64,000 nt of DNA, taken from the NCBI RefSeq assembly GCF_030812295.1, contig NZ_JAUSSK010000003.1:62001-126000 (forward strand). The letters are read 5' to 3'. The position numbers and the translations under genes were made by a program. The DNA is from Luteibacter jiangsuensis. GTDB taxonomy: Bacteria; Pseudomonadota; Gammaproteobacteria; Xanthomonadales; Rhodanobacteraceae. The notes under the pieces are model-generated. The model saw only the letters and a program-made list of their open reading frames with translations. It was not told the DNA's origin and did not search any database. Positions 27,906 to 35,523 of this stretch are shown here, one piece after another. Within the stretch, counting starts at the first letter, position 1; every line of letters starts with the position of its first letter.

Positions 27906-28532
27906 ATGCCGATCGCTTGGTACTTCGATTTCGTCTCGATGTTCTCCTGGCTGCAATGGCAGTCGATCCGCGAACTCGCGGAGCGGCGCGAGGTGGCCCT
28001 GCGGCCGATCCTGTTCGGTGCGTTGCTCAAGGAAATGGGCCAGCGTGGCCCGGCCGAGATTCCGCGCAAGCGCGAATTCACCTACCGCTATGCGCAATGG
28101 CGTGCGCGGCAAGCGGGTATCCCACTGCGGTTCCCGCCCGCGCATCCGTTCAATCCGCTGCCGGCCTTGCGCCTCTGTATCGCGGCGGGGACCAGCGTGG
28201 AGGCGGTAGGCGCCATCTTCGAATGGATATGGGCGCACGGACGTCCGGCCGATACGGCCGAGGCACTCGAACCGCTGGCGGCATCGCTCGGGATAGCCGA
28301 TGTACGCGTCGCGCTGGCCGCTCCCGAGGTGAAGACCCGGCTGCAGGCCAACTTCGAACAGGCGATGGGCCAGCAGGTGTTCGGCGTACCCACGCTCGCC
28401 ATCGGCGATGAACTGTTCTGGGGTGCGGACGCCCATGGTTTCGCGATGGACTACCTCGCCCATCCGGACCTGTTCGCGGAGGGCGAGATGGACCGCCTCG
28501 GTCATCTGCCGGTGGGCTTGTCGCGCGTCTAG
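27906..28532 (+). CDS. DsbA-family 2-hydroxychromene-2-carboxylate isomerase-like protein
   Basis: 208-residue kappa-class-GST/HCCA isomerase relative with a thioredoxin fold and helical insert. The N terminus WYFDFVSMFSWLQ corresponds to the FDFxSP(Y/F)S active-site segment, the serine being the glutathione-activating residue; the C terminus has VFGVPTLAIGDELFWGAD. No CxxC motif, so not a disulfide oxidoreductase. The known reaction is an isomerase step in naphthalene degradation, but no such pathway is nearby and the real substrate is unknown. Its stop shares the CTAG tetranucleotide with the convergent bioA stop. Confidence 0.85.
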   Translation: MPIAWYFDFVSMFSWLQWQSIRELAERREVALRPILFGALLKEMGQRGPAEIPRKREFTYRYAQWRARQAGIPLRFPPAHPFNPLPALRLCIAAGTSVEAVGAIFEWIWAHGRPADTAEALEPLAASLGIADVRVALAAPEVKTRLQANFEQAMGQQVFGVPTLAIGDELFWGADAHGFAMDYLAHPDLFAEGEMDRLGHLPVGLSRV

Positions 28533-29899
28533 GCCACCGCTTTCGCGATGCCGGCGATCGCGGTGTCGATCATGAAGTCGATCTCCGCCTCGCTGACCAC
28601 GTAGGGCGGCATGAAATACACGACGTTGCCCAGCGGCCGCAGCAGCGCGCCGTGCTCGAGGCCGTGGCGATACACGCGAAGACCTCGGCGCTCGGCGGCG
28701 GCGAAGGGCGTGCGCGTGGCCTTGTCGGCGACCAGTTCGATCGCGGCGATCATGCCGGTCTGGCGCACGTCCGCCACGTGCGGATGGTCGGCCAGCGGTG
28801 CGATGCGCGAGGCCATGTGCGCGGCCAGGACGCGATTGCGCTCGAGTACGGGATCATCGCGGAATATCTTGAGGGTGGCGGTGGCCGCGCGGCAGGCGAG
28901 CGGGTTGCCGGTGTAGCTGTGCGAATGCAGGAAGGCCTTGCCGGTGGCGTACTCGGCATAGAAGGCCTGGTAGACATCGTCGGTGGTGAGTACGGCGGAT
29001 AGCGGAAGGAAGCCCCCGGTAAGTCCCTTCGACAGGCACAGGAAGTCCGGCGAGACGCCGGCTTGCTCGCTAGCGAACAAGGTTCCCGTCCGGCCGAAGC
29101 CGACGGCGATCTCGTCGGCGATGAAGTGCACGTTGAATTCGTCGCACAGCGCGCGCAGGCCCGTGAGGTATGAAGCGTCGTACATGCGCATGCCGCCAGC
29201 GCACTGCACCAGCGGCTCCACGATGACGGCGCAGGTTTCGTGCGCGTGTCGTTCGAGCAAGCGGCGCATGTCGCCCAGGCGGCGCGTGGCGATGTCCTTC
29301 GCCGTCTCGCCGGGTTCGCCTTCGTAGGTGTCCGGCGAGGGCGCGAGTTCAGGCGTCAGCAGCAGGGGTGCGTAGGTCTTGCGATAAAGCGCCACGTCGC
29401 TGACGGAAAGCGCGCCCAGGGTCTCGCCGTGATAGCTGCCGGTGAGGGCGATGAAACGGGTCTTCTCGCCGTGGCCGCGATTGAGCCAGTAGTGGAAGCT
29501 CATCTTCAGCGCCACCTCGATGGCGGCGGACCCGTTGTCGGCGAGGAAGACGCGCTCTAGTCCCGCCGGCGTGATCCGCACCAGTTCCTCGGCCAGTTCC
29601 AGCGCGGGTTCATGGGTGAAGCCGGCGAAGATGACATGCTCCAGGCGGTCGAGCTGGTCTTTCAACGCCCCGGCGATACGCGGCTCCGCGTGGCCGAACA
29701 GGTTCGTCCACCAGGAACTGACGGCATCGAGGTAGCGCTTGCCGTCCGCACCGATCAGCCACGCCCCTTCGCCGCGCACCACGGGTACCATGGGCAAGGT
29801 TTCGTGGTCGTGCATCTGGGTGCACGGGTGCCAGAGGACGGAAAGGTCGCGGGCGACGAGCGCGTCGGCGGCGGGGGAAGCGAAAAGGGCGTCGGTCAT
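28529..29899 (-). CDS. bioA: Adenosylmethionine-8-amino-7-oxononanoate aminotransferase
   Basis: 456-residue PLP aminotransferase making 7,8-diaminopelargonate for biotin, using SAM as amino donor. BioA-specific landmarks: WHPCTQMHDHE and DAVSSWWTNLFGH near the N terminus, GSYHGETLGALSVSD, the DEIAVGFGRTGTLFA aspartate segment and the lysine segment LCLSKGLTGGFLPLS. ATG at 29899 opens the family N terminus; an open frame continues far upstream but crosses the gspN promoter region. No other bio gene is nearby. Divergent from gspN by 56 bp. Confidence 0.95.
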   Translation of the reverse strand: MTDALFASPAADALVARDLSVLWHPCTQMHDHETLPMVPVVRGEGAWLIGADGKRYLDAVSSWWTNLFGHAEPRIAGALKDQLDRLEHVIFAGFTHEPALELAEELVRITPAGLERVFLADNGSAAIEVALKMSFHYWLNRGHGEKTRFIALTGSYHGETLGALSVSDVALYRKTYAPLLLTPELAPSPDTYEGEPGETAKDIATRRLGDMRRLLERHAHETCAVIVEPLVQCAGGMRMYDASYLTGLRALCDEFNVHFIADEIAVGFGRTGTLFASEQAGVSPDFLCLSKGLTGGFLPLSAVLTTDDVYQAFYAEYATGKAFLHSHSYTGNPLACRAATATLKIFRDDPVLERNRVLAAHMASRIAPLADHPHVADVRQTGMIAAIELVADKATRTPFAAAERRGLRVYRHGLEHGALLRPLGNVVYFMPPYVVSEAEIDFMIDTAIAGIAKAVA

Positions 29900-29955
29900 C
29901 CGCCCATCATCGCCCCGTACCCCCCGGTCCTCAAGTCGAGAGGTGAGGTGATGGT

Positions 29956-30729
29956 TTGAAGTGGTTGCGTTGGACGGCCCTGCTCGTCGCCTTGCTGGCT
30001 GTCGCCGCGGGGCTTTCATACTGGTTCCTGCCGGCGAGCGTGGCCGTGCCGTTCGCGGCGCGGCGGGTCCACGGCGTGGTGCTCGACGAACTCTCGGGCA
30101 CGCTGTGGAATGGGCGCGCGGGGCGCGTGGCGATGGCCGACGGCCGCGAACTCGGCGTCGCCACGTGGCGGCTCGGACGGGACGCGATCCTTGGACGCAC
30201 GCACCTGGACATCCACTTGGATGGCGGCGCGGGACGTTTCGACGGTCATCTGGAAAGCACCGGCCGCGACAACGCGACCTGGAGCGGGGTCGAGTTCCGG
30301 CTGGATGCCGGCGCCTTGGCCGGACCGGCCCTGCCGCCCGGGCTGGTTCCGGTGGGCGTGGTGGAAGGGCACATTCCACGTGCCGAACTTCAAGGCAACT
30401 GGCCGGTGGCCCTCGATGCCGACATCGCATGGCGGAAGGCCGCCGTGCGCACGCCCGAGGGCTATGTCACCCTCGGCGATATCGCGCTGGAAGCCTCGAG
30501 TCAGGGTGGGGTGCTGCGCGCCACGCTCGCCGATGACGGCGCGGGCTCGCTGGCGGTGAACGCGGCCTTGGCCGCTTCGCCGCTGGGCTGGCGCATGGAA
30601 GGCAAGCTGGTTCCTCGCATCGCTGACAGCGCGTTGTCGCATCTCATCGCACGTTTCGGCCCGGTGGGCCGCGACGGTTCCGTCAACCTCCAACGCAAGG
30701 CGGGGCTGGCGCCCTCGATCACACCATGA
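29956..30729 (+). CDS. gspN: Type II secretion system protein N-like (GspN)
   Basis: 257-residue inner-membrane protein with one N-terminal anchor (about residues 5-25, ALLVALLAVAAGLSYWFL) and a periplasmic beta-rich body, matching GspN in opening and in the segment LDELSGTLWNGRAGRV. The start must be TTG at 29956: no ATG or GTG is in frame near it, and GAGGTGA precedes it at good spacing. It overlaps the next gene by ATGA. No other secretion gene is nearby, so it is an orphan component or a homologue recruited elsewhere. Confidence 0.75.
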   Translation: MKWLRWTALLVALLAVAAGLSYWFLPASVAVPFAARRVHGVVLDELSGTLWNGRAGRVAMADGRELGVATWRLGRDAILGRTHLDIHLDGGAGRFDGHLESTGRDNATWSGVEFRLDAGALAGPALPPGLVPVGVVEGHIPRAELQGNWPVALDADIAWRKAAVRTPEGYVTLGDIALEASSQGGVLRATLADDGAGSLAVNAALAASPLGWRMEGKLVPRIADSALSHLIARFGPVGRDGSVNLQRKAGLAPSITP

Positions 30730-31514
30730 CAGACATCCTCGACAAGGCGCTTGCCGCCGCGCGCGACGCCGCCGGAGCGGCCGCCGAGATCATCCAGCAT
30801 TACTGGCGCGCCGGCGTGGACGTGATCGTGAAGGGCGACGACACGCCGGTCACCGTCGCGGACCGCGAAGCGGAAATGGCGATCCGCGCGATCCTCGCGA
30901 AGGCCCTGCCGGAAGCGGGTATCTATGGCGAGGAATACGGGGCGGACGACACCTCGCGCGAATACCTGTGGCTGGTGGATCCCCTGGACGGAACGAAGAG
31001 CTTCGTCCGCCGCACGCCGTTCTTCTCCACGCAGATCGCCCTGATGCATCGTGGCGAACTGGTGTTGGGTGTCTCCTCCGCTCCCGTGTACGGCGAGCGC
31101 ATGTGGGCCGTGCGCGGACGTGGCGCCTTCCTCGACGGAGACCCCGTGCGCGTGGCGTCGACGGCGACGATGCGCGAGGCATCGATCTCCACCGGCAACG
31201 TGAAGACCCTCACGACGGATGCCCGATGGGATGCGCTGGGCGCGATGATCCGCGACAGCAACCGTATCCGTGGCTATGGCGATTTCTGTCATTACCACCT
31301 GCTTGCCCGTGGCGGCCTCGACCTGGTGATCGAATCCGACCTGAACATCCTCGACATCGCCGCCCTGGCGGTGATCGTCCGCGAGGCCGGCGGTGTGTTC
31401 ACCGACCTGGACGGCGCCGCGCCCGGCCTCGACACGCGCAGCGTCTTGGCAGGCACGCCGGCCATCCACGCCGAGGCACTGGCGCGATTCACCGGCGTTA
31501 CAATCGCCCGATGA
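30726..31514 (+). CDS. Inositol monophosphatase family protein, probable histidinol-phosphatase
   Basis: 262-residue Mg/Li-sensitive phosphatase fold. The metal motifs are GEE (68-70), DPLDGT (85-90) and a C-terminal LNILDIAA segment. Segments LVDPLDGTKSFVRRTPFFSTQIAL resemble HisN-type histidinol phosphatases more than CysQ, but specificity is not provable from sequence. ATGA overlaps on both sides place it tightly between gspN and nudE. Confidence 0.85.
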   Translation: MTDILDKALAAARDAAGAAAEIIQHYWRAGVDVIVKGDDTPVTVADREAEMAIRAILAKALPEAGIYGEEYGADDTSREYLWLVDPLDGTKSFVRRTPFFSTQIALMHRGELVLGVSSAPVYGERMWAVRGRGAFLDGDPVRVASTATMREASISTGNVKTLTTDARWDALGAMIRDSNRIRGYGDFCHYHLLARGGLDLVIESDLNILDIAALAVIVREAGGVFTDLDGAAPGLDTRSVLAGTPAIHAEALARFTGVTIAR

Positions 31515-32068
31515 ACAAACGCCCGACGATCCTCGCGACGCGCGACGCACCCGATAGCCCCCTCCGCCGCGCGGAAGAGGTCGACCTCGTGTTTTCCAAC
31601 GGCGAAAGGCGCACGTACCAGCGCTTGAAAGGCAGTGGCTTCGGCGCCGTGCTGATCGTCGCGATGCGCGACCCGGAAACGGTGCTGCTCGTGCGTGAGT
31701 ACGGCGTTGGCGTGGACCGCTACGAACTGGGCGTGCCCAAGGGCCGCCTGGATGGCGACGAGACGACGGAACAGGGCGCGAATCGCGAACTGAAGGAAGA
31801 AGTTGGCTACGGCGCGCGCAAGCTGAAGATCCTCGGCACGCTGTCGTTGTCGCCCTCGTACATGACCCACCTCGCGCACGTCGTCCTCGCGGAAGATCTC
31901 TACCCTGAGCGCCTGCAAGGCGACGAGCCCGAAGAACTGGAAGTGGTGCCCTGGCGGATGGACAAGCTGCACGAGCTGCTCGCGCGCGACGACGTGACCG
32001 AAGGCCGCTCGATCGCCGCACTGTTCATGGCCCGCGAATACCTGGCCGGGCGGTACCGCCCCGCATGA
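31511..32068 (+). CDS. nudE: ADP compounds hydrolase NudE
   Basis: 185-residue Nudix hydrolase acting on ADP-ribose, Ap3A and NADH-type dinucleotides. The complete Nudix box G-x5-E-x7-REL-x-EE-x-GY spans residues 78-100 (GRLDGDETTEQ then REL and EEVGY). Length matches E. coli NudE (186). The ATG at 31511 overlaps the phosphatase stop. Adjacent to cysQ, a frequent pairing, consistent with clearing nucleotide by-products. Confidence 0.93.
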   Translation: MNKRPTILATRDAPDSPLRRAEEVDLVFSNGERRTYQRLKGSGFGAVLIVAMRDPETVLLVREYGVGVDRYELGVPKGRLDGDETTEQGANRELKEEVGYGARKLKILGTLSLSPSYMTHLAHVVLAEDLYPERLQGDEPEELEVVPWRMDKLHELLARDDVTEGRSIAALFMAREYLAGRYRPA

Positions 32069-32883
32069 GCGTATCGCCGGCAGCATGGCTCGATCCGGTC
32101 TGCACCATCGCGCGACAGGCCGCCGAGGCGATCCTCGCGGTGTATGCGCAGGATTTCGAGGTCGTCTGCAAGGACGACGATTCCCCCGTGACCGCCGCCG
32201 ACCTGGCCGCCCAGCGCGTGATCGAGGAGGGCCTGCATCGGCTGGCGCCCGGCGTGCCGCTGATTTCCGAGGAGGCGCTCGCGGCACCCTGGGCCGAACG
32301 GCGTACCTGGCGGCGCTACTGGCTGGTCGATCCGCTCGACGGTACGCGCGAATTCGTGAAGCGCAACGGCGAATTCACGGTGAACATCGCGCTCATCGAG
32401 GACCACCGCAGCGTGCTCGGCGTGGTGCTCGTCCCGGTGACGGGCGATCTGTATGCCGCCGCCCGTGGTCAAGGCGCCTGGCGGCAGTCCGCGATCGACG
32501 GGCCGCGCGAACGCATACACACACGCCGCGCCGGCGGCCTGCTGAGGGTCACCGGCAGCCGCTCGCACGCGGGTGGCCGCAGCCTCGCGCTGCTCCATCG
32601 CCTCGGTGATCACGAGACCTTCGTGCTCGGTTCGTCGCTCAAGTTCTGCGTGATCGCGCGGGGTGACGCGGATATCTACCTGCGCCTGGGTGCCACGTCC
32701 GAATGGGACACCGCCGCGGCGCAATGCGTGCTCGAGGAAGCCGGTGGCGCCGTGCTCGACCTGGCTGGCCGTCCGTTTCGCTACAACACGCGCGATTCAC
32801 TCATCAATCCCGAATTCATCGCCTGTGGCGATACCTCGATCGATTGGGCCGCCAGCCTGATCGATCCGGAGGATGGCACGTGA
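32065..32883 (+). CDS. cysQ: 3'(2'),5'-bisphosphate nucleotidase
   Basis: 272-residue IMPase-superfamily enzyme converting PAP to AMP plus phosphate, relieving inhibition of sulfate assimilation. Metal-binding SEE (68-70), DPLDGT (89-94) and WDTAAAQCVLEEAGG near residue 213 are seen, with the CysQ-type sequence REFVKRNGEFTVNIALIE. It is the second IMPase fold in this operon but not a close copy of the first. Overlaps nudE upstream (ATGA) and mazG downstream (GTGA). Confidence 0.94.
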   Translation: MSVSPAAWLDPVCTIARQAAEAILAVYAQDFEVVCKDDDSPVTAADLAAQRVIEEGLHRLAPGVPLISEEALAAPWAERRTWRRYWLVDPLDGTREFVKRNGEFTVNIALIEDHRSVLGVVLVPVTGDLYAAARGQGAWRQSAIDGPRERIHTRRAGGLLRVTGSRSHAGGRSLALLHRLGDHETFVLGSSLKFCVIARGDADIYLRLGATSEWDTAAAQCVLEEAGGAVLDLAGRPFRYNTRDSLINPEFIACGDTSIDWAASLIDPEDGT

Positions 32884-33671
32884 CGCGACCGGTGAACGAC
32901 CTCATCGCCATCATGGCGCGCCTGCGCGATCCGGAGAACGGTTGTCCCTGGGACGTGAAGCAGAGCTTCGCCACGATCGCGCCGTACACGATCGAGGAAG
33001 CATACGAAGTAGCCGATGCGATCGACCGTGTGGACATGCACGACCTGCGCGACGAACTGGGCGATCTCCTGTTGCAGGTCGTGTTCCACGCACGCATGGC
33101 GGAAGAGGCAGGGCATTTCGCCTTCGGCGATGTCGTCGAGGCGATCTGCGACAAGATGCTGCGTCGTCATCCCCATGTGTTCGGCGACGTCACGCATGCC
33201 AGCGACCTTGCGCGCTCACGCGATTGGGATCGCCTGAAGGCGGAGGAGCGCGCGGCCAAGGGCGCCGACGATACCAGCGCGCTTGCCGGCATTTCACGCG
33301 GGCTGCCGGAATGGCAGCGCGCGGTGAAACTGCAGAAGCGCGCCGCGAACGTCGGCTTCGATTGGCCGGACCATCGGCCGGTGCTCGACAAGATCGAGGA
33401 AGAGATCGAGGAAGTCCGCCACGAATTCGAGAACGGTGCCGACGAGGAACGCCTGGCCGATGAAATCGGCGACGTCTTGTTCGTCGCGGCCAACCTTGCG
33501 CGGCATGCGAAGGTCGACGTGTCGCGCGCGTTGCGTGGTGCGAACGCGAAGTTCGAGCGGCGCTTCCGCGCGATGGAGGCGCTTGCCGCGATGGAAGGAC
33601 GCGAGCTGGCGTCCTATTCATTGCAGGAGCAGGAGATGCTCTGGCGCAGGGTGAAGCGCGAGGCAAGCTGA
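32880..33671 (+). CDS. mazG: Nucleoside triphosphate pyrophosphohydrolase MazG
   Basis: 263-residue tandem all-alpha NTP pyrophosphatase, the same length as E. coli MazG. Two MazG domains each show the EExxE and ExxD metal pattern: the first in EEAYEVADAID and DELGDLLLQ, the second in EEEIEEVRHEF and DEIGDVLFVAAN. GTG at 32880 overlaps the cysQ stop and has GGAGGA six bases upstream. Last gene of the gspN-to-mazG run; a palindromic repeat array follows immediately. Confidence 0.95.
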   Translation: MTRPVNDLIAIMARLRDPENGCPWDVKQSFATIAPYTIEEAYEVADAIDRVDMHDLRDELGDLLLQVVFHARMAEEAGHFAFGDVVEAICDKMLRRHPHVFGDVTHASDLARSRDWDRLKAEERAAKGADDTSALAGISRGLPEWQRAVKLQKRAANVGFDWPDHRPVLDKIEEEIEEVRHEFENGADEERLADEIGDVLFVAANLARHAKVDVSRALRGANAKFERRFRAMEALAAMEGRELASYSLQEQEMLWRRVKREAS

Positions 33672-33678
33672 TCGCAAA

Positions 33679-33928
33679 TCGCCGACAAAGTCGGCTCCCA
33701 CCCAGGTAGTCGTTGCACGGCCAGCCCTGTGGGAGCCGATTTATCGGCGATCCCGCGGCAGCGGGCCAGGGTGAGGCAAGCACCCTTGTGGGAGCCGATT
33801 TATCGGCGATCCCGCGGCAGCGGGCCAGGGTGAGGCAAGCATCCTTGTGGGAGCCGATTTATCGGCGATCCCGCGGCAGCGGGCCAGGGTGAGGCAAGCA
33901 CCCATCGCCGCTGAAGCGGCTCCCACAT
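33679..33928. repeat. REP-like array with three 59-bp tandem units (copy C)
   Basis: Starts with ATCGCCGACAAAGTCGGCTCCCACC, then three near-identical 59-bp units beginning TGTGGGAGCCGATTTATCGG at 33728, 33787 and 33846, each carrying the core GATCCCGCGGCAGCGGGCCAGG and ending GGTGAGGCAAGCA. The array closes with the inverted end ATCGCCGCTGAAGCGGCTCCCAC. It fills most of the 327-bp gap between mazG and the convergent small envelope gene. Confidence 0.92.
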
Positions 33929-33954
33929 GAGGCGGCCCAACACAGGCCCTAGAA

Positions 33955-33982
33955 GGAAACGGGGCCTTGCGGCCCCGTTTCC
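33955..33982 (-). terminator. Strong hairpin downstream of the small Gly/His-rich exported protein gene
   Basis: GGAAACGGGGCC and GGCCCCGTTTCC form 12-bp arms around TTGC. It lies 16 bp after the minus-strand stop codon at 33999. The tract after it on that strand is only TTCTAG, so termination strength is uncertain; it may also serve mazG transcripts from the other side. Confidence 0.65.
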
Positions 33983-33998
33983 TTCACTTCACTTCACT

Positions 33999-34532
33999 TC
34001 ACTTCGAAGCAGCCGACTTGTCGGCCATTCGCTGCGCCATGCGCGCCTTGAACTGCTCCATCTCCTGGTGACGCTTCTGATCCTGCGCGAGGTTCTCGTC
34101 GAGGCTCTTGCGCATCGTGGCGATGGCGGCGTCCGGATTCTGCGGTTGCATCTGCGCACGTGCCAGATGGCGGTACACGTAATCGCGGACCATCGGGTTC
34201 TGCGACTTGGCCAGCACATCGTTGTAGAGCGCCGGCAGTTCCTTGCTTCGGCCGGTTACGAGGTAGAGGCGTTCGAGCGCGCGGAGGTCGCCGATAACGC
34301 CGGAGCGGGCCATGCCGCCACCGTGACGGTCCCAGCCGCCGTGCCCGCCGCGACCGTGGTCACGGTCGCCATCGCGGCCCCACTTCGGGCCCTGCTGGGG
34401 GCCGGCCGGCTGGCTGGCGTGAGCCGCCGGAGTGGCCGGTGTCTTGGGGGCGGCATCCTGCGCGAACGCGAAGGCGGCCGAACCGGCAAGGAGAAGGGAA
34501 GCGGCACTGGCGAAAAGGGTCTTGCGTTGCAT
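33999..34532 (-). CDS. Exported Gly/His-rich small protein of unknown function
   Basis: 177 residues, not recognised. Signal peptide MQRKTLFASAASLLLAGSAA with cleavage after FAFA (about 24). The mature part opens with an Ala/Pro/Gln-rich stretch, then a Gly/His/Asp/Arg-rich segment (about 48-72, WGRDGDRDHGRGGHGG) that could bind metal, followed by amphipathic helices rich in Glu, Lys and Met (about 75-177). The start at 34532 has GGGAGAT upstream. A (CTTCA)n stretch begins exactly at its stop. Divergent from the GSG-repeat protein, with an inverted repeat between them, so both may answer the same envelope signal. Confidence 0.75.
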   Translation of the reverse strand: MQRKTLFASAASLLLAGSAAFAFAQDAAPKTPATPAAHASQPAGPQQGPKWGRDGDRDHGRGGHGGWDRHGGGMARSGVIGDLRALERLYLVTGRSKELPALYNDVLAKSQNPMVRDYVYRHLARAQMQPQNPDAAIATMRKSLDENLAQDQKRHQEMEQFKARMAQRMADKSAASK

Positions 34533-34583
34533 AGGGTGATCTCCCGGTTGGACTTGCACGGGGAAAAACGTGCCGCCTCGCCG

Positions 34584-34610
34584 GCGGTTGACGGGCTTGT
34601 TGTCAACCGC
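34584..34610. promoter_or_regulatory. Inverted repeat in a divergent promoter region
   Basis: GCGGTTGAC and GTCAACCGC, perfect 9-bp arms with a 9-bp spacer, in the 165-bp gap between two divergent exported-protein genes. The arms contain TTGAC/GTCAA, so it may overlap -35 elements. It reads as an operator for a dimeric regulator; the regulator is unknown. Confidence 0.55.
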
Positions 34611-34697
34611 TCAGATTCGTGTGAAATCGCGGTTACAACCTTTTGCGCGTGGCCGGCATCCATCACCGGCACACCATATCCACCGGAGGGGATTTCC

Positions 34698-35471
34698 ATG
34701 CGCCACCTGCTTCTCACCTCGCTGTTGCTGGTACCGGCCGTCGCCATGGCCGATGACCAGTGCAAATTCCACGCGGATCGCAATCTCGATCTCGATCTCT
34801 CAGGCGTCCGCGCCGTGCGCTTCTCCGTCCACGCCTACGAACTGCACCTTTCCGGCGGCGCGCCCGCGGGCAAGGGAATGGTGCGCGGCAAGGCTTGCGC
34901 CTCCGACCAGCAGACCGTCGACAACCTCGTCGTCACGCAGGAACGCGACGGCGACACGCTCCTGGTCGAACTGAAGACCAACCGCAACAGTGGCTGGTCC
35001 GGCTTCGGCAGTCACTACAGCGACCTGAAGGTCGAGGCCAGCGTGCCGTCGAACATCCCGGTCATGGTCAACGTGGGCTCGGGCGAGGCCAAGGTACGCG
35101 GCGTCGCATCACTCGACAGTTCGTCGGGCTCGGGTGAACTGGAAGCGAGCGACATCAAGGGGCCGGTACGGACCACGGTGGGCTCGGGCGAGGTGAAGCT
35201 CGATAACACCGGCCCTGTCGAGGTCGACACGGTCGGCTCGGGCGATTTCGAGGCGAAGCATGTGAACGGTGGCGTGCGCATCGGCACAGTCGGCTCGGGC
35301 GATGCGAAGCTCAGTGACATCGGCGGCAACGTGGAAGTCGGGACCATCGGTTCGGGCGACCTCAATGTCGATGGCGTTCGTGGAGACCTCAGGGTGCGTA
35401 CGCAGGGCAGCGGCGATATAGACCACCATGGCGTCACCGGCCGCGTCGACGTTCCGGACAAGAATCGCTGA
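34698..35471 (+). CDS. Exported GIN/DUF4097-type beta-repeat protein
   Basis: 257 residues, predicted periplasmic or surface. Signal peptide MRHLLLTSLLLVPAVAMA (cleavage after 18). From about residue 115 on it has seven repeats of roughly 20 residues, each carrying GSG(E/D) (for example NVGSGEAKV, TVGSGEVKL, TVGSGDFEA, TIGSGDLNV), as in the parallel beta-helix of DUF2807/DUF4097 'GIN' proteins. Function of the family is not established; head-to-adhesin or anti-sigma-linked roles have been suggested. ATG at 34698 follows GGAGGGG. An open frame runs upstream to 33927 but crosses the opposite gene and has no signal. Confidence 0.85.
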   Translation: MRHLLLTSLLLVPAVAMADDQCKFHADRNLDLDLSGVRAVRFSVHAYELHLSGGAPAGKGMVRGKACASDQQTVDNLVVTQERDGDTLLVELKTNRNSGWSGFGSHYSDLKVEASVPSNIPVMVNVGSGEAKVRGVASLDSSSGSGELEASDIKGPVRTTVGSGEVKLDNTGPVEVDTVGSGDFEAKHVNGGVRIGTVGSGDAKLSDIGGNVEVGTIGSGDLNVDGVRGDLRVRTQGSGDIDHHGVTGRVDVPDKNR

Positions 35472-35523
35472 TCCCCGCCGGAAGCCGATATGATCCCGTC
35501 CTTGGCGGCGGGATCCTTCCTTC

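Noticed and set aside
28529-28532. Overlapping stop codons of the HCCA-isomerase-like gene and bioA (CTAG)
   Set aside because: A shared CTAG at convergent gene ends is common in compact genomes and needs no special explanation.
33728-33904. CRISPR-like reading of the 59-bp tandem units
   Set aside because: The whole unit is repeated without unique spacers, only three copies exist, no cas gene is near, and the same element occurs singly elsewhere. It is an extragenic palindrome array.
33981-34005. CTTCA pentanucleotide run as a phase-variation switch
   Set aside because: It begins at the stop codon of the minus-strand gene, so length changes would fall after the stop and would not alter the protein.
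33927-34697. N-terminal extension of the GSG-repeat protein
   Set aside because: The extension reads antisense through another exported protein gene; the signal peptide and a strong ribosome-binding site mark 34698 as the start.
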